Notes: generated by a model not told the origin, from the sequence alone. Positions 16,220-25,993 are shown, counted from the first letter of the stretch. The stretch is DNA of 64,000 bases from Achromobacter sp. Marseille-Q4962 (GCF_943737005.1 NZ_CALSFU010000015.1:88212-152211), one strand, 5' to 3'. Numbers and translations: made by a program.

Positions 16220-16281
16220 GGCAGGCAGGCGTGAATGGACAACCCGGGTATGATAGTCAAACACGTCCTGATCTGCTTCAC

Positions 16282-16662
16282 ATGCCCCTACTCGTTCCCG
16301 GCGCCGACCTGGGCGCCCTGCGCGATCGCCTCGGATCGCCCGATACCTGGCTCATTGCGTGTTTCTGTGCCGCCTGGTGCGATACCTGCGGACAATACCG
16401 CCCCCGTCTCCAGGCACTTTCCGACACCCTGCCGCAGCACGTCTTCGCATGGATAGACATCGAAGACCATGAAGAACTGCTGGGCGAGGAAGACGTGGAG
16501 AACTTCCCCACTCTGCTGGTGCAGGCCGGCCCGCGCACGGTGTTCTACGGCCCGATGCTGCCCCACATCGGCCACCTGGAGCGGCTCCTCGACAGCCTGG
16601 GGCCGGACAGCCCGGCCGTGGCGACCGCCCTGCCCGACCTGCGCCGGCTGCTGCGCGGCTGA
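16282..16662 (+). CDS. Thioredoxin-family protein
   Basis: 126-residue cytoplasmic thioredoxin-fold protein. The active site is CAAWCDTCGQYRP (motif WCxxC, here WCDTC instead of WCGPC), followed by FAWIDIEDHEELLGEEDVENFPTLL with the conserved cis-Pro in NFPTLL. No signal peptide is seen. The non-standard CDTC pair and acidic middle suggest a specialised disulfide partner. It diverges from the EI24 gene and converges on the helicase. Confidence 0.9.
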   Translation: MPLLVPGADLGALRDRLGSPDTWLIACFCAAWCDTCGQYRPRLQALSDTLPQHVFAWIDIEDHEELLGEEDVENFPTLLVQAGPRTVFYGPMLPHIGHLERLLDSLGPDSPAVATALPDLRRLLRG

Positions 16663-16733
16663 ACCTTCCGGCCGCGCCAGGCGCGGCCCGCTGCGGGGAG
16701 CCTCGAAAGCCGCGTACGAACGACCGCGAGGGC

Positions 16734-18170
16734 TCAGGCCTTGCGGCTGCCGCCCAGCAGGACGGCAAGCTGGCGCTTGGGCGCCGCGCCGTTCTTGGGC
16801 GCGGGCGCGTCTTCGGCGCGCGGCGCCGGCGCCGGCGCGGCGGACGGCTCGTAAGGCTTGTAGAAAAAATCGTCCGCCGGCTGGCGCGGCGCCGATGCCG
16901 CATGGCCCGACCGGCGCTCCGGACGGCCGCGGCTTTCGCGGGCGCCGCGCTCTTCGCCCCGCCCGTGGCTGCGGGCGAGCAGGTCGGCCGGCACTTCCAG
17001 CGTGCCGCGCGGCACCTGGCGCTTGATGAGTTTCTCGATGTCGAGCAGATAGCGCTCTTCGTCGGGCGTGAAGAGGGCGATGGCTTCGCCCGAGGCGCCC
17101 GCACGGCCGGTGCGGCCGATGCGGTGCACGTAGTCTTCCGCATTGTGCGGCAGGTCGTAGTTGATGACGCAGGGCACGCCCGCCACGTCCAGGCCGCGCG
17201 CGGCCACGTCGGTGGCCACCAGCACCTCGAGCTCGCCCGCCTTGAAGGCGTCCAGCGCCTTCATGCGGTCGGCCTGGGTCTTGTCGCCATGGATCGACTC
17301 GGCTTTCACGCCGTCGCGCTCCAGTTGGCGCGCCAGGCGCGCGGTGCCGATCTTGGTGTTGGAGAACACGATGACCTGGTTCAGCCCGCGCGACTTGACC
17401 AGGTGGACCACGGCGGCGCGCTTGGCTTCGCCGGACATCTTGTAGGCGATCTGGCTGACCGTGTCGGCGGTGGCGTTGCGGGCCGCGACCTCGATCTCGA
17501 CCGGATGGTTCAGGTACGAACGGCCCAGCTTGCGGATCTCGTTGCTGAACGTGGCCGAAAAGAGCAGGCTCTGGCGCTGGGCGGGCAGCAGCCGGATGAT
17601 GCGTTCCAGGTCGGGCAGGAAGCCCATGTCCAGCATACGGTCGGCTTCGTCCAGAACCAGGATGCCCACCTGGCCCAGGTTGACGTTCTTCTGCTCCACG
17701 TGGTCCAGCAGGCGGCCGGGCGTGGCGACCAGCACCTCGCAGCCGCGGCGCAGCGCTTCTTTCTGGGGGCCGATGTCCACGCCGCCGAACACCACGGCCG
17801 AACGCAGCGGCGTCTGCTTGCTGTAGCGCTTGACGCTTTCGTAGACCTGGTCCGCCAGCTCGCGGGTCGGCGCCAGGATGAGGGCCCGCACCGGATGGCG
17901 GGCCGGCGAGGCGCTGGTGTTGGCCAGCGGCATGAGGCGGTGCAGGATGGGCAGCGTGAAGGCCGCGGTCTTGCCGGTGCCGGTCTGCGCGGCGCCCATG
18001 ACGTCCCGCCCGGCGACGACGACCGGAATGGCCTGGGCCTGGATGGGGGTGGGAGTGGTGTAGCCGGTTTCGGCGATGGATTGCAGCAGAAGCGGATGCA
18101 ATCCGAAATCGGCGAAAACGGGCGCGGGCGCGTCGGGGTTGGATGCTACGGTTTGAGTAGATTCAGTCAT
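16734..18170 (-). CDS. rhlE: DEAD-box RNA helicase (RhlE-like)
   Basis: 478-residue helicase. Motifs in order: Q motif (FADFGLHPLL, then GYTTPTPIQAQAIP), Walker A AQTGTGKT, PTRELADQV, TPGRLLDH, the DEAD box LDEADRMLDMGF, SATFSNEI, then VATDVAARGLDV and HRIGRTGRAG. The C-terminal tail (about 100 residues) is Arg/Ala/Pro-rich and basic, as in RhlE proteins that remodel ribosome assembly intermediates and degradosome RNA. The start is ATG 18170. A leader of up to about 230 nt may precede it. Confidence 0.95.
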   Translation of the reverse strand: MTESTQTVASNPDAPAPVFADFGLHPLLLQSIAETGYTTPTPIQAQAIPVVVAGRDVMGAAQTGTGKTAAFTLPILHRLMPLANTSASPARHPVRALILAPTRELADQVYESVKRYSKQTPLRSAVVFGGVDIGPQKEALRRGCEVLVATPGRLLDHVEQKNVNLGQVGILVLDEADRMLDMGFLPDLERIIRLLPAQRQSLLFSATFSNEIRKLGRSYLNHPVEIEVAARNATADTVSQIAYKMSGEAKRAAVVHLVKSRGLNQVIVFSNTKIGTARLARQLERDGVKAESIHGDKTQADRMKALDAFKAGELEVLVATDVAARGLDVAGVPCVINYDLPHNAEDYVHRIGRTGRAGASGEAIALFTPDEERYLLDIEKLIKRQVPRGTLEVPADLLARSHGRGEERGARESRGRPERRSGHAASAPRQPADDFFYKPYEPSAAPAPAPRAEDAPAPKNGAAPKRQLAVLLGGSRKA

Positions 18171-18536
18171 CAGGGTTGGGCAAGCGCCGGACCAGGTAAA
18201 AAGAACAAAACGAGAGTGCTGCATGCACCGCGCCGCATGGATATCGAACCCCCGGATTGCGCGGCACGCACGCTGGCGTGCCGACGGCGCGCGGTTTTCC
18301 GCGGCGGCGATCCGCGGTCAGCCGGGCAAGCCATGCGGCGCATTCTGGAACGGATATCCGTGGGGCAGTACCAAGCCCGGATTGCTGTGGATCGCATAAT
18401 TTTAGCGCAGGCCGGCTCTGCGGCTGTCAAGCCGGGCCCTGACGCCTTCCGGCCCGGGCCTGGGAGGCCCCGCCGGGCGGCCGCCGGCGGATGGCCGCGT
18501 CCGCGGGCCGTACAGGCTACTGGCGAGTAACCCCGA
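18171..18536. other. Leader/promoter region of the helicase gene
   Basis: 366 bp between the helicase start and the AzlD stop. On the minus strand TTGACA (18430-18425) and TAAAAT (18404-18399) are present but 20 nt apart, so the promoter call is weak. The remainder would be a long GC-rich leader, as is common for DEAD-box genes. No gene seen. Confidence 0.45.
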
Positions 18537-18872
18537 TCAGCCCGCCAGCCAGCGCAGGCCCCACAGGACCAGCATGCCCGCCACGATGACGAGCACCGCG
18601 CTGCGCGTGCGCAGGAACACCAGGATGCCCACGACGCCCGCCACCAGCTTGTAGTCGAACACCGGCCCCAGCCCGGCCTTCCAGGGCAGCAGGTCGGGCA
18701 CCACGATGGCGGTGAGCGCCGCCGCCGGGGCATAGCGCAGCGCGCGGCGCACGTGGTCGGGCAGCGGGATGTAATCGCCGAACAGCATGAAGCCGGCGCG
18801 GGTCAGCACGCTGCAGAGAGTCAGCAGCAGGATGGCCGAATAGACGTAGATCTCGGAAGGCCAGAGTGTCAT
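18537..18872 (-). CDS. azlD: AzlD-family branched-chain amino acid exporter subunit
   Basis: 111-residue membrane protein with four apolar helices (YVYSAILLLTLCSVLTRAG, then ALTAIVVPDLLPW and VAGVVGILVFLRTRSAVLVI), matching AzlD. It works with AzlC as a two-subunit exporter of branched-chain amino acids and analogues. Its ATG overlaps the AzlC stop by 4 bp (ATGA), so the two are cotranscribed and coupled. The pair stands divergent from ilvE. Confidence 0.92.
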   Translation of the reverse strand: MTLWPSEIYVYSAILLLTLCSVLTRAGFMLFGDYIPLPDHVRRALRYAPAAALTAIVVPDLLPWKAGLGPVFDYKLVAGVVGILVFLRTRSAVLVIVAGMLVLWGLRWLAG

Positions 18873-19618
18873 GCGCGCGCCTTGAAATAGCGTTCCGCCC
18901 AGATGCCGGCCCCCACGCCCGCGATGACGGCGGCCGCCAGGCCCAGCCGCAGCGGCAGCGCCTGCCCCACCCAGGCGACCACGCCCGCCGCCAGCATGGA
19001 GATCAGCATGGGCCTGGAGTTGGCCAGCGGCACCGTGATGGCCAGCAGCGCCAGCACCGCGGCGAAATCGAGCGACCAGGCCGCCGGCACCAGCGTGCCC
19101 ATGTAGATGCCCGCGATGGACGAGGTCTGCCAGACCAGCCATCCGGGCGCGATCGTGCCGAGGAAGTACCAGAGCTGCTCGCGCGTGCCGCGCTCGGCCG
19201 CGTCGCCGTAGCGGGGCATGAAGAGCACGAAGCCCATGTCCGTGGTGAAGTACCCCAGGCCCAGCCGCTTGGGCCAGGACAGGTGGCGGAAATAAGGCTG
19301 CAGCGCCGCGCCGAAGATGATGAAGCGCAGGTTCACCACGAAGCCGGCGGCGAAGACCAGCCAGAGCGGGGCGCCGGTGGCGATGAGCGGCAGGGAGGTG
19401 AGCTGGGCCGAGCCCGCGTAGAGCAGCAGGGTCATGGCCAGCGCCATGGACTCCGTGAGGCCGGATTTCACCATGGCGACGCCGGTGACCAGCCCCCAGG
19501 TGGCGGTGGCGACGAGGGCGGGAACGATGGCATGCACGCCGGCGCGGAAAGCCTCGGCACGCTCGCGGCGGGCGAGCTTCGCGTCTTCGGCGCCGGGCAA
19601 CGCGGACTCAGATGACAA
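18869..19618 (-). CDS. azlC: AzlC-family branched-chain amino acid exporter subunit
   Basis: 249-residue AzlC permease with a polar N-terminus and about seven membrane segments. Family signatures are MTLLLYAGSAQLTSLPLI, FVVNLRFIIFGAALQPYF and LGLGYFTTDMGFVLF. The start used is TTG at 19618; no in-frame ATG precedes the first membrane segment, and a GTG start a little downstream is possible. Located next to ilvE, which makes or consumes the exporter's likely substrates. Confidence 0.92.
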   Translation of the reverse strand: MSSESALPGAEDAKLARRERAEAFRAGVHAIVPALVATATWGLVTGVAMVKSGLTESMALAMTLLLYAGSAQLTSLPLIATGAPLWLVFAAGFVVNLRFIIFGAALQPYFRHLSWPKRLGLGYFTTDMGFVLFMPRYGDAAERGTREQLWYFLGTIAPGWLVWQTSSIAGIYMGTLVPAAWSLDFAAVLALLAITVPLANSRPMLISMLAAGVVAWVGQALPLRLGLAAAVIAGVGAGIWAERYFKARA

Positions 19619-19752
19619 GGGCGGCCCCCCGGCGATTCGGACAGAACGTCATGGCACTTTGAAAAGGAAAGAAAACGCACGGCATTCCGCCAGGTCCGCC
19701 CGGCAGGCGGACGCGCGGCGCCCTGAAGCGCCCCGCCGGAGCTGAATGGCGA

Positions 19753-19780
19753 TTATTGTAACCTCGCCGCTTGATACAAT
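19753..19780 (+). promoter_or_regulatory. Putative ilvE promoter
   Basis: TTATTG (19753-19758) and TACAAT (19775-19780) are 16 nt apart in the only A/T-rich patch of the azlC-ilvE divergent region. The -35 match is weak. Confidence 0.4.
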
Positions 19781-19855
19781 AAGCGGCCCGCGTTTTCCGA
19801 GTCTCCCGGCGGTGTGGCCCGGGACGGCAGGCCGGCGCTCATTGGGGAGACGACC

Positions 19856-20776
19856 ATGTCTATGGCGGACCGAGACGGTTTGATCTGGTATGACGGCAAG
19901 CTGGTGCCGTGGCGCGACGCCACGACACACGTCCTGACCCATTCCCTGCATTACGGCCTGGCGGTCTTCGAAGGCCTGCGCGCCTACCAGTCCGAGATCG
20001 GCACCGCCATCTTCCGCCTCGAAGACCACACCCGGCGCCTGTTCAATTCCGCGCACATCTACCAGATGGCCATTCCCTGGGACCGCGACACGATCAACGA
20101 GGCGCAGCGGACGGTGGTGCGCGAGAACAAGCTCGAATCCTGCTATATCCGCCCGCTGGTGTTCTACGGCTCCGAAAAGATGGGCGTCTCGCCGCGAGGC
20201 GCCCGGGTCCACGTCGCCATCGCCGCCTGGCCCTGGGGCGCCTACCTGGGCGAAGAGGCCCTGTCCAAGGGCATCCGGGTAAAAGTGTCTTCCTATTCGC
20301 GCCAGCACGTGAACGTCACCATGCCGCGCGCCAAGGTCGCCACCACCTACGCCAATTCCATCCTGGCCAACAACGAAGCCCTGCAGGACGGCTACGACGA
20401 GGCCCTGCTGCTGGACACCGAAGGCTTCGTGGCCGAAGGCTCGGGCGAGAACCTCTTCATCGTCAAGGACGGCGCGCTCTGCGAACCCGAGATCGCCTCG
20501 GCCCTCACCGGCATCACGCGCTCCACCATCCACGCGCTGGCCGCCGACCTCGGCATCCCCGTGCACACCCGCCGCCTCACGCGCGACGACGTCTACATCG
20601 CCGACGAGGCCTTCTTCACCGGCACCGCCGCCGAGGTCACGCCGATCCGCGAGGTGGACAACCGCCGGATCGGCGCCGGACGGCGCGGTCCGGTCACGGA
20701 GAAGCTCCAGCAGGCGTTCTTCGACGTGGTGCATGGCCGCAACCCGAAGTACCATCACTGGTTGAGCAAAGTTTGA
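19856..20776 (+). CDS. ilvE: Branched-chain amino acid aminotransferase
   Basis: 306-residue class IV PLP aminotransferase that interconverts Leu, Ile or Val with their 2-oxo acids using 2-oxoglutarate. Signatures are DGLIWYDGKLVPWRDA, HSLHYGLAVFEGLRAY, SYSRQHVNVTMPRAKVATTYAN with the PLP Lys, and EGSGENLFIVKDG, then EAFFTGTAAEVTPIREVD. The ATG at 19856 follows a strong GGGGAGA; the in-frame start at 19814 lacks a ribosome site. It is followed by a zinc-finger protein 76 bp later. Confidence 0.97.
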   Translation: MSMADRDGLIWYDGKLVPWRDATTHVLTHSLHYGLAVFEGLRAYQSEIGTAIFRLEDHTRRLFNSAHIYQMAIPWDRDTINEAQRTVVRENKLESCYIRPLVFYGSEKMGVSPRGARVHVAIAAWPWGAYLGEEALSKGIRVKVSSYSRQHVNVTMPRAKVATTYANSILANNEALQDGYDEALLLDTEGFVAEGSGENLFIVKDGALCEPEIASALTGITRSTIHALAADLGIPVHTRRLTRDDVYIADEAFFTGTAAEVTPIREVDNRRIGAGRRGPVTEKLQQAFFDVVHGRNPKYHHWLSKV

Positions 20777-20852
20777 TCCCGCGGCGCTGCCGCAGCGCCC
20801 GCCTCCCCTTCAACCCTGCCGTTCCACGGTTTTTTTCATGTCAGGAAAGTCC

Positions 20853-21071
20853 ATGTCCGCCGCAGCCCCGGCCGCCGCCCCCCAATCCCACGAAGTCATC
20901 GAAGTCGGCGCGGAAGACCTGCCCGTCTTCTGCCCCGGCCCCAAGGCTCCGCTCTGGAGCATGCATCCCCGCGTCTTCCTCGACGTGACGCACACCGGCT
21001 CGGCCAACTGTCCATACTGCGGCGCCAGCTATCGCCTGAAGCCCGGCGCCGTCCTGCACGGCCACCACTGA
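20853..21071 (+). CDS. Small CHCC zinc-finger domain protein
   Basis: 72-residue protein with a C-terminal zf-CHCC domain: FCPGPKAPLWSMHPRVFLDV, then NCPYCGASY, giving C-x(n)-H-x(n)-C-x2-C ligands as in the NDUFS6-type finger. The start is ATG 20853 with AGGAAAG immediately before it. It sits directly after ilvE and 31 bp before an NTF2-like gene, probably in one transcript. It is commonly seen beside ilvE in beta-proteobacteria; function unknown. Confidence 0.9.
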   Translation: MSAAAPAAAPQSHEVIEVGAEDLPVFCPGPKAPLWSMHPRVFLDVTHTGSANCPYCGASYRLKPGAVLHGHH

Positions 21072-21102
21072 GCCGGCCCCGTCCACGTTTCCGCCCCCAG
21101 CC

Positions 21103-21525
21103 ATGTTCGCCACGCCCGACGAAGCCGAGCACGCCTTCTACGAAGCCCTGGAACAGGGAGACGCCGTCCGCCTGATGCAAGTCTGGGCCGACGACGAGGA
21201 AGTCGTGTGCATCCATCCGGGAGGCCTGCGCATCGTCGGCCATTCCGCGGTCCAGGAGTCCTGGCAGCAGGTGCTGGCCAACGGCCCCCTGCACATCCGC
21301 GCCCTGCGTCCGCTGGTGATGCAGAGCATGATGTGCGCCGTGCACGTCCTGGTGGAGCAGGTGGCGGTGCGCACCCGCGAGGGCACGCAGTTCGCCAATT
21401 GCTACGCGACGAACATCTATCACAAGGGGCCGGCGGGCTGGCGCATGGTGATGCACCACGCTTCGCCGGCGCCGGCGGAGGCCGGCGTGCTGGACCTGCA
21501 CGACGTGCCCGACATGCTGCACTGA
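21103..21525 (+). CDS. NTF2/SnoaL-like small protein
   Basis: 140-residue protein of the NTF2-like (SnoaL/DUF4440) fold: an N-terminal helix pair with AEHAFYEALEQGDAVRLM, then WADDEEVVCIHPGG, the beta strands MMCAVHVLVEQVAVRT and FANCYATNIYHKGPAGWRM ending in VMHHASPAP. Members are small enzymes or stress proteins; no function can be assigned. Lies in the ilvE/zinc-finger/hydrolase string on the plus strand. Confidence 0.88.
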   Translation: MFATPDEAEHAFYEALEQGDAVRLMQVWADDEEVVCIHPGGLRIVGHSAVQESWQQVLANGPLHIRALRPLVMQSMMCAVHVLVEQVAVRTREGTQFANCYATNIYHKGPAGWRMVMHHASPAPAEAGVLDLHDVPDMLH

Positions 21526-21538
21526 ATCGGGTGGATCG

Positions 21539-22639
21539 TTGGCCGCTGCACGCTTAGACACGTCTCCCTGTCCCGTTCCCGCCTGGCTGCCCGGCGGCGA
21601 TGCCCAGACGGTGTACGCCGCGCTTTTCGCGCAGTACCACCGCATCGCCTTCGTGCGCGACCGCGTGGACACGCCCGACACGGATTTCGTCGACTTCGAC
21701 TGGACCGGCCCCGGACTCTTCCCGCACAAGGCCGCCGACGGCACGCCGGTCAGCGGCCAGCAGCCGGTCGTGAACGGCAGGACGGCGGCGGCGCGGTGGA
21801 TGACCGAAGCCGACTGGAAGTCCCTGCCCCACACGCCCGATACGCCCGCGCTGATCCTCTTCCACGGGCTGGAGGGCGGCAGCACGAGCCGCTACGCGCA
21901 GTCCATCGCGCATCATTTCCGCGCGCGCGGCTGGATCGTCGTCATCGCGCACTTCCGCGGCTGCTCGGGCGTGCCCAACCGCCTGGCGCGCGCCTACTAC
22001 TCCGGCGACTCGGCCGAAGTGGGGTTCCTGCTCCAGACGGTGCGCAACCGCATCCCGCACGCCAGGTGGCACGCGGTGGGGGTGTCGCTGGGCGGCAACG
22101 CGCTGCTCAAGTACCTGGGCGAGCACCAGGAAGAAACCGCCTGGCTCACGGCCTGCGCCGGCGTGTCGGTGCCGATGGACCTGGTCGCCTGCGGCAAGAC
22201 GCTGTCCACCGGCGTCTTCAACCGCCGCGTTTATACGGCGCACTTTCTCAAGACGCTCAAGCACAAGGTGCTGGAAAAGGCGCACCGCTTTCCAGGCGCC
22301 ATCGACGTGATGCGCATCGCCCACGCCCGCGACCTGCGCGACTTCGACGATGCCTACACGGCGCCCATGCATGGGTTCCGCAATGCGCTCGATTACTGGA
22401 CGCGCGCCTCCAGCAAGCCCCTGCTGCCCGGCATCCGCGTGCCGACGCTGGTGCTCAATGCGCGCAACGACCCGTTCATTCCGCCGAGCGCCCTGCCCCG
22501 GCCCGAAGAGTGCTCGCCGTCGGTGCTGCTGCACCAGCCCAGCGACGGCGGCCACGCCGGCTTTCCGACCGGCGCCTTCCCGGCGCACCTGAACTGGCTG
22601 CCCCAGCGCCTGGGCCGCTTCTTCGAAACCGGCCTCTGA
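21539..22639 (+). CDS. YheT-family alpha/beta hydrolase
   Basis: 366-residue alpha/beta-hydrolase of the YheT type. The nucleophile elbow is VGVSLGGNALLKYLGE (G-x-S-x-G), the oxyanion region is LFHGLEGGSTSRYAQSI, and the Asp and His of the triad are probably in LVLNARNDPFIPPSAL and SDGGHAGFP. The start used is TTG at 21539, 14 bp after the NTF2-like stop, preceded by GGTGGA; no ATG lies before the conserved CPVPAWLPGGDAQTVYAAL. Substrate unknown. It converges on the metalloprotease gene. Confidence 0.9.
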   Translation: MAAARLDTSPCPVPAWLPGGDAQTVYAALFAQYHRIAFVRDRVDTPDTDFVDFDWTGPGLFPHKAADGTPVSGQQPVVNGRTAAARWMTEADWKSLPHTPDTPALILFHGLEGGSTSRYAQSIAHHFRARGWIVVIAHFRGCSGVPNRLARAYYSGDSAEVGFLLQTVRNRIPHARWHAVGVSLGGNALLKYLGEHQEETAWLTACAGVSVPMDLVACGKTLSTGVFNRRVYTAHFLKTLKHKVLEKAHRFPGAIDVMRIAHARDLRDFDDAYTAPMHGFRNALDYWTRASSKPLLPGIRVPTLVLNARNDPFIPPSALPRPEECSPSVLLHQPSDGGHAGFPTGAFPAHLNWLPQRLGRFFETGL

Positions 22640-22679
22640 GCCCCCCGCGACGGGCGCTTTCCGACAGGGTGGACACGCT

Positions 22680-24203
22680 TCAGCCCGACTTGAAGCGTTC
22701 CAGGAGCTGCCTCTCCTCGGCCAGCTTGTCCTTCACTTCCTTGATTTCCACATCGATCTGCGACTGTTCGTAGAAATCGTTGGACATGCCGCGCGCCTGC
22801 TGGAGCTGGGATTCGGCGGCCGCGTAGGCGCCGGTCTGCACATAGAACTGGGCCAGGTCGCGGCGCGCCTGCACGGGCTTGCCCGTGCGCTCCTCGCTCT
22901 GGGCCAGCATCTGGTAGAGCGCGGGCTCGTCCGCCCCCCACTGCTTGATCTTCTCGCGCAGGTAGGCTTGCGCGTCGGCGTGCCGGCCCACCGCCTGCAG
23001 GGCGGTGGCGTAGGCCATGCCCAGGGCCCTCCGGTCGGGCCAGCGCCGGACAGCCGCCTGCGACAGCTCCAGGGCGCGCGCCGTGTCCTTGCGCGCCAGG
23101 GCGATATCCACGCTCAGCTTGGCCAGTTGCGGCGAGTTCTGGCCGTCGGCCGTGGCCTGCTTCCATTCGCGCTCGGCCTCGTCCAGGTTGTTGCGCGTGT
23201 AGGCCTGCAGCGCCAGCCCGTAGCAGGCCGCCGAGCGCCGCACGCCGGACAGCGCGCGCGCCTCGTCGCGCAACTGCTGCTCGGCGCTGCGCAGGCTGAG
23301 GGCGTCGCGTCCCTGCACCACGCGCATCTTGGCGCGCAGATACCAGAAATCGTCGCTGTCGAGATGCTGCCTGGGCGGCAGCGACCGGATGCGGTTCTGC
23401 ACGTCGGACATGCGATCGATGGACAAGGGGTGGGTGCTGGCCCAGGAGCCGCCGCCCGCCCCTTCGTTCAGGCGCGATGCATTCATGAGGCGCGCGAACA
23501 TCTGCGCCATGCCGCCGGGGTCATAGCCCGCCTTGGTGAGCATCTGCAGGCCGGCCCGGTCGGCTTCGCGTTCGGCGTCGCGCGAGAAGCCGAGCTGGCG
23601 GTTGATGGCCGCCGCCTGCCCGAACGCGGCCACCCCCATGGCGAGGTTGCCGCCGCCGCCCGCCAGGGCGGCCAGCAGCGCGCCGGCCAGGCTGGCCAGC
23701 ATGACCATGCCGTTCTGGTTCTGCTGCGTCATGCCGCGCGCGATGTGCCGCTGCACCACGTGGCCGATTTCGTGCGCCAGCACGGCGGCCAGCTCGGACT
23801 CGCTGTCCGCGGCGACGATGAGGCCGGTGTTCACGCCGATGTAGCCGCCCGGCATGGCAAAGGCGTTGATTTCCGGATCGCGGACGCCGAACATCTCCAC
23901 GTCGGGCACGGCGCCGGGCGAGTAGGAGGCCAGCTTGCGGCCCATGGTGGTCAGATACTGGGAAAGCTCGGAGTCGTCCACGTAGGTGGGATCGCGCCTG
24001 CCCTGCGCCATGATGGCCTGCCCCAGGCTGCGCTCGAGCATGGGCGAGAGTTCGGAAGCCGAGGCCGTTCCCATGGAAGGCAGCCCCACCGGCTGGGCCC
24101 AGGCGGCGACCGGCACGGCGGGCAAGGCCAGCGACGCGCACAGGCCGGCGATCAATCCTCGTTTTGCAATCGCGCAAATGGATGGCGTGTTCCTGCGTTT
24201 CAT
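22680..24203 (-). CDS. BepA-like periplasmic M48 metalloprotease with TPR repeats
   Basis: 507-residue exported protein. A signal peptide spans residues 1-36 (basic start MKRRN, hydrophobic core [22 protein letters not shown]). The M48 zinc site is [11 protein letters not shown] (H144, E145, H148), with the third ligand in [13 protein letters not shown]. The C-terminal 200 residues are TPR-like helices (LEREWKQ, then [19 protein letters not shown]). This is the BepA/YfgC layout: outer-membrane protein quality control, in particular LptD/BAM assembly. The start is ATG 24203; the in-frame ATG at 24239 would lengthen the n-region. It is divergent from galU by 61 bp. Confidence 0.92.
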   Translation of the reverse strand: MKRRNTPSICAIAKRGLIAGLCASLALPAVPVAAWAQPVGLPSMGTASASELSPMLERSLGQAIMAQGRRDPTYVDDSELSQYLTTMGRKLASYSPGAVPDVEMFGVRDPEINAFAMPGGYIGVNTGLIVAADSESELAAVLAHEIGHVVQRHIARGMTQQNQNGMVMLASLAGALLAALAGGGGNLAMGVAAFGQAAAINRQLGFSRDAEREADRAGLQMLTKAGYDPGGMAQMFARLMNASRLNEGAGGGSWASTHPLSIDRMSDVQNRIRSLPPRQHLDSDDFWYLRAKMRVVQGRDALSLRSAEQQLRDEARALSGVRRSAACYGLALQAYTRNNLDEAEREWKQATADGQNSPQLAKLSVDIALARKDTARALELSQAAVRRWPDRRALGMAYATALQAVGRHADAQAYLREKIKQWGADEPALYQMLAQSEERTGKPVQARRDLAQFYVQTGAYAAAESQLQQARGMSNDFYEQSQIDVEIKEVKDKLAEERQLLERFKSG

Positions 24204-24264
24204 AACGCCTATGATAGCGATGAGCCTAAAATGTTTCATCGATACCCCATTCAACGAGGTTTCA

Positions 24265-25116
24265 ATGCGTCCTGTCCGCAAAGCCGTTTTCCCCGTCGCC
24301 GGCATGGGTACGCGCTTCCTGCCCGCCACCAAGGCCATGCCCAAGGAAATGCTGCCCGTCGTCGACAAGCCGCTGATTCAATACGCCGTCGAGGAGGCCG
24401 TTGCCGCAGGCATCACGGACCTGATCTTCGTAACTGGCCGAAACAAACGCGCCATCGAAGATCACTTCGACTCCGCCCCCGAACTCGAGTCCGACCTGGA
24501 AAGCAAGGGCAAGCACGAATTGCTCGCCATGGTGCGCGGCATTCTACCCGCGCACGTGAACTGCCTCTACATTCGGCAATCGGCCCCGCTGGGGCTGGGC
24601 CACGCCGTGCTGACGGCCGCGCCCGCCGTGGGCGATGAGCCCTTTGCCGTGCTGCTGGCCGACGACCTCATCGACGCCGACACGCCGGCCATGAAACAGC
24701 TCGTGGACGTGGCCATGGCCCAGGACGCCAGCGTGCTCGGGGTGCAGGACGTGCCGCGCGCCGACACGCGCAAGTACGGCATCGTCGCCACCCGCGAGCA
24801 CGATCCGCAGGCAGGCGGCCGCACCGAGCGCGTCACGCACATCGTGGAAAAGCCCGACCCCGGCGATGCGCCCTCGACGCTGGCCGTGGTGGGCCGCTAT
24901 GTGCTGGAAGCCGCCATCTTCGACCACCTGCGCTCCATCAAGCTGGGCGCGGGCAACGAGATCCAGCTCACCGACGGCATCGCTTCCATGATGCGCGAGC
25001 GGGCGGTGTACGCGCACCGCTACGAAGGCGTGCGCTACGACTGCGGCAACAAGGCGGGCATGTTCCAGGCCACCGTGGCGCTGGGACGCAAGTACCACGG
25101 GCTGGAGCCCGAATAA
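24265..25116 (+). CDS. galU: UTP--glucose-1-phosphate uridylyltransferase
   Basis: 283-residue cytoplasmic enzyme making UDP-glucose from glucose-1-phosphate and UTP, for LPS and exopolysaccharide synthesis. It shows the nucleotidyltransferase signature [19 protein letters not shown] with [19 protein letters not shown], then [21 protein letters not shown] and [13 protein letters not shown] with [14 protein letters not shown]. The ATG at 24265 follows CGAGG. Converges on the CtaG-like gene. Confidence 0.97.
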   Translation: MRPVRKAVFPVAGMGTRFLPATKAMPKEMLPVVDKPLIQYAVEEAVAAGITDLIFVTGRNKRAIEDHFDSAPELESDLESKGKHELLAMVRGILPAHVNCLYIRQSAPLGLGHAVLTAAPAVGDEPFAVLLADDLIDADTPAMKQLVDVAMAQDASVLGVQDVPRADTRKYGIVATREHDPQAGGRTERVTHIVEKPDPGDAPSTLAVVGRYVLEAAIFDHLRSIKLGAGNEIQLTDGIASMMRERAVYAHRYEGVRYDCGNKAGMFQATVALGRKYHGLEPE

Positions 25117-25129
25117 GCGGCTGGCGGGC

Positions 25130-25993
25130 TCAGGCCGACAGCGCTTTGCCGGGCTTGTTGCGCATGCGCGCCTCGCGGTCGGCGCGGCGCAGCCGCCCCC
25201 GGCCCGACAGGCGCATCAACGTGCCCAGCGCCACCAGCAGCCCGATCACCTCGACCAGGGCGGCGGGAATCCACATGGTCAGCCCGCCGATGGTCTGGTC
25301 GGTCTGGGCCGACATCGGAATGGCCCGGCCGCACAGCTCGAAAATCGGATAGATGTCGCTTTCCGTGAAGGCGATGACGGCGCCCGCGACCATCTGCGGC
25401 GCCATGGTCAGGATGGGCGAGATCACCCGCCCGCCGGGCGACATGGCCGCGGGCGGGCTGGGCCGGCGGTCCAGGATGAGATTCCAGTACATGAATCCGC
25501 TGATCACCACCGACCAGTTCATCAGCCGGTACAGCCGCCAGTCCAGCATGGAATAGAACTGCACGGCGGGAATCAGCCACACCAGCACCAGGAACACGAA
25601 CAGGGCCGGAACCAGGATCTTGTGGGTGCAGACCGCCGTCAGCGCCCGGCCCCAGGGAGTGGCCAGCCAGCGGCGCAGGCGGGCCCGCCAGGCCAGCGGC
25701 AGCCCCGCGCGCATGACCGAGCCCGGAAACGCCGCCATGACGAGCAGCGGCCCCAGGTGGTGGAGCACCAGGTGCTGGATGCGGTGGATGAAGAACATGC
25801 GCTCGGCGTAGTAGTCGAGCCGCGTGTGCATGGAGAGATACAGCAGCGCGAGCCCCGTCCAGAACAGCGCCTGGCGCGCCCACGTGACGCGATGCACCCG
25901 GCGGCCGCGCGCGAAAAGCGCGATGGCGGCCGCGAAGCCCGCCACCAGCGTGGGAGAGAACTCCCAGGGTATCAGCCATTCGAGAGAATCCAT
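25130..25993 (-). CDS. CtaG-like cytochrome c oxidase assembly protein (Caa3_CtaG type)
   Basis: 287-residue membrane protein with about seven apolar helices. The central motif FFIHRIQHLVLHHLGPLLVM carries several His residues and is followed by AAFPGSVMRAGLPL, typical of the Caa3_CtaG (DUF1404-like) family involved in copper delivery to, or assembly of, haem-copper oxidases. The start is ATG 25993, with ATAGGG shortly upstream. No oxidase subunit genes lie beside it, although a bd-like pair occurs 24 kb further on. Confidence 0.85.
   Translation of the reverse strand: MDSLEWLIPWEFSPTLVAGFAAAIALFARGRRVHRVTWARQALFWTGLALLYLSMHTRLDYYAERMFFIHRIQHLVLHHLGPLLVMAAFPGSVMRAGLPLAWRARLRRWLATPWGRALTAVCTHKILVPALFVFLVLVWLIPAVQFYSMLDWRLYRLMNWSVVISGFMYWNLILDRRPSPPAAMSPGGRVISPILTMAPQMVAGAVIAFTESDIYPIFELCGRAIPMSAQTDQTIGGLTMWIPAALVEVIGLLVALGTLMRLSGRGRLRRADREARMRNKPGKALSA

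Noticed and set aside
18399..18430. Helicase promoter TTGACA/TAAAAT on the minus strand.
   Set aside because: The spacer is 20 nt, outside the normal range; kept only as a note in the region entry, not as a promoter feature.
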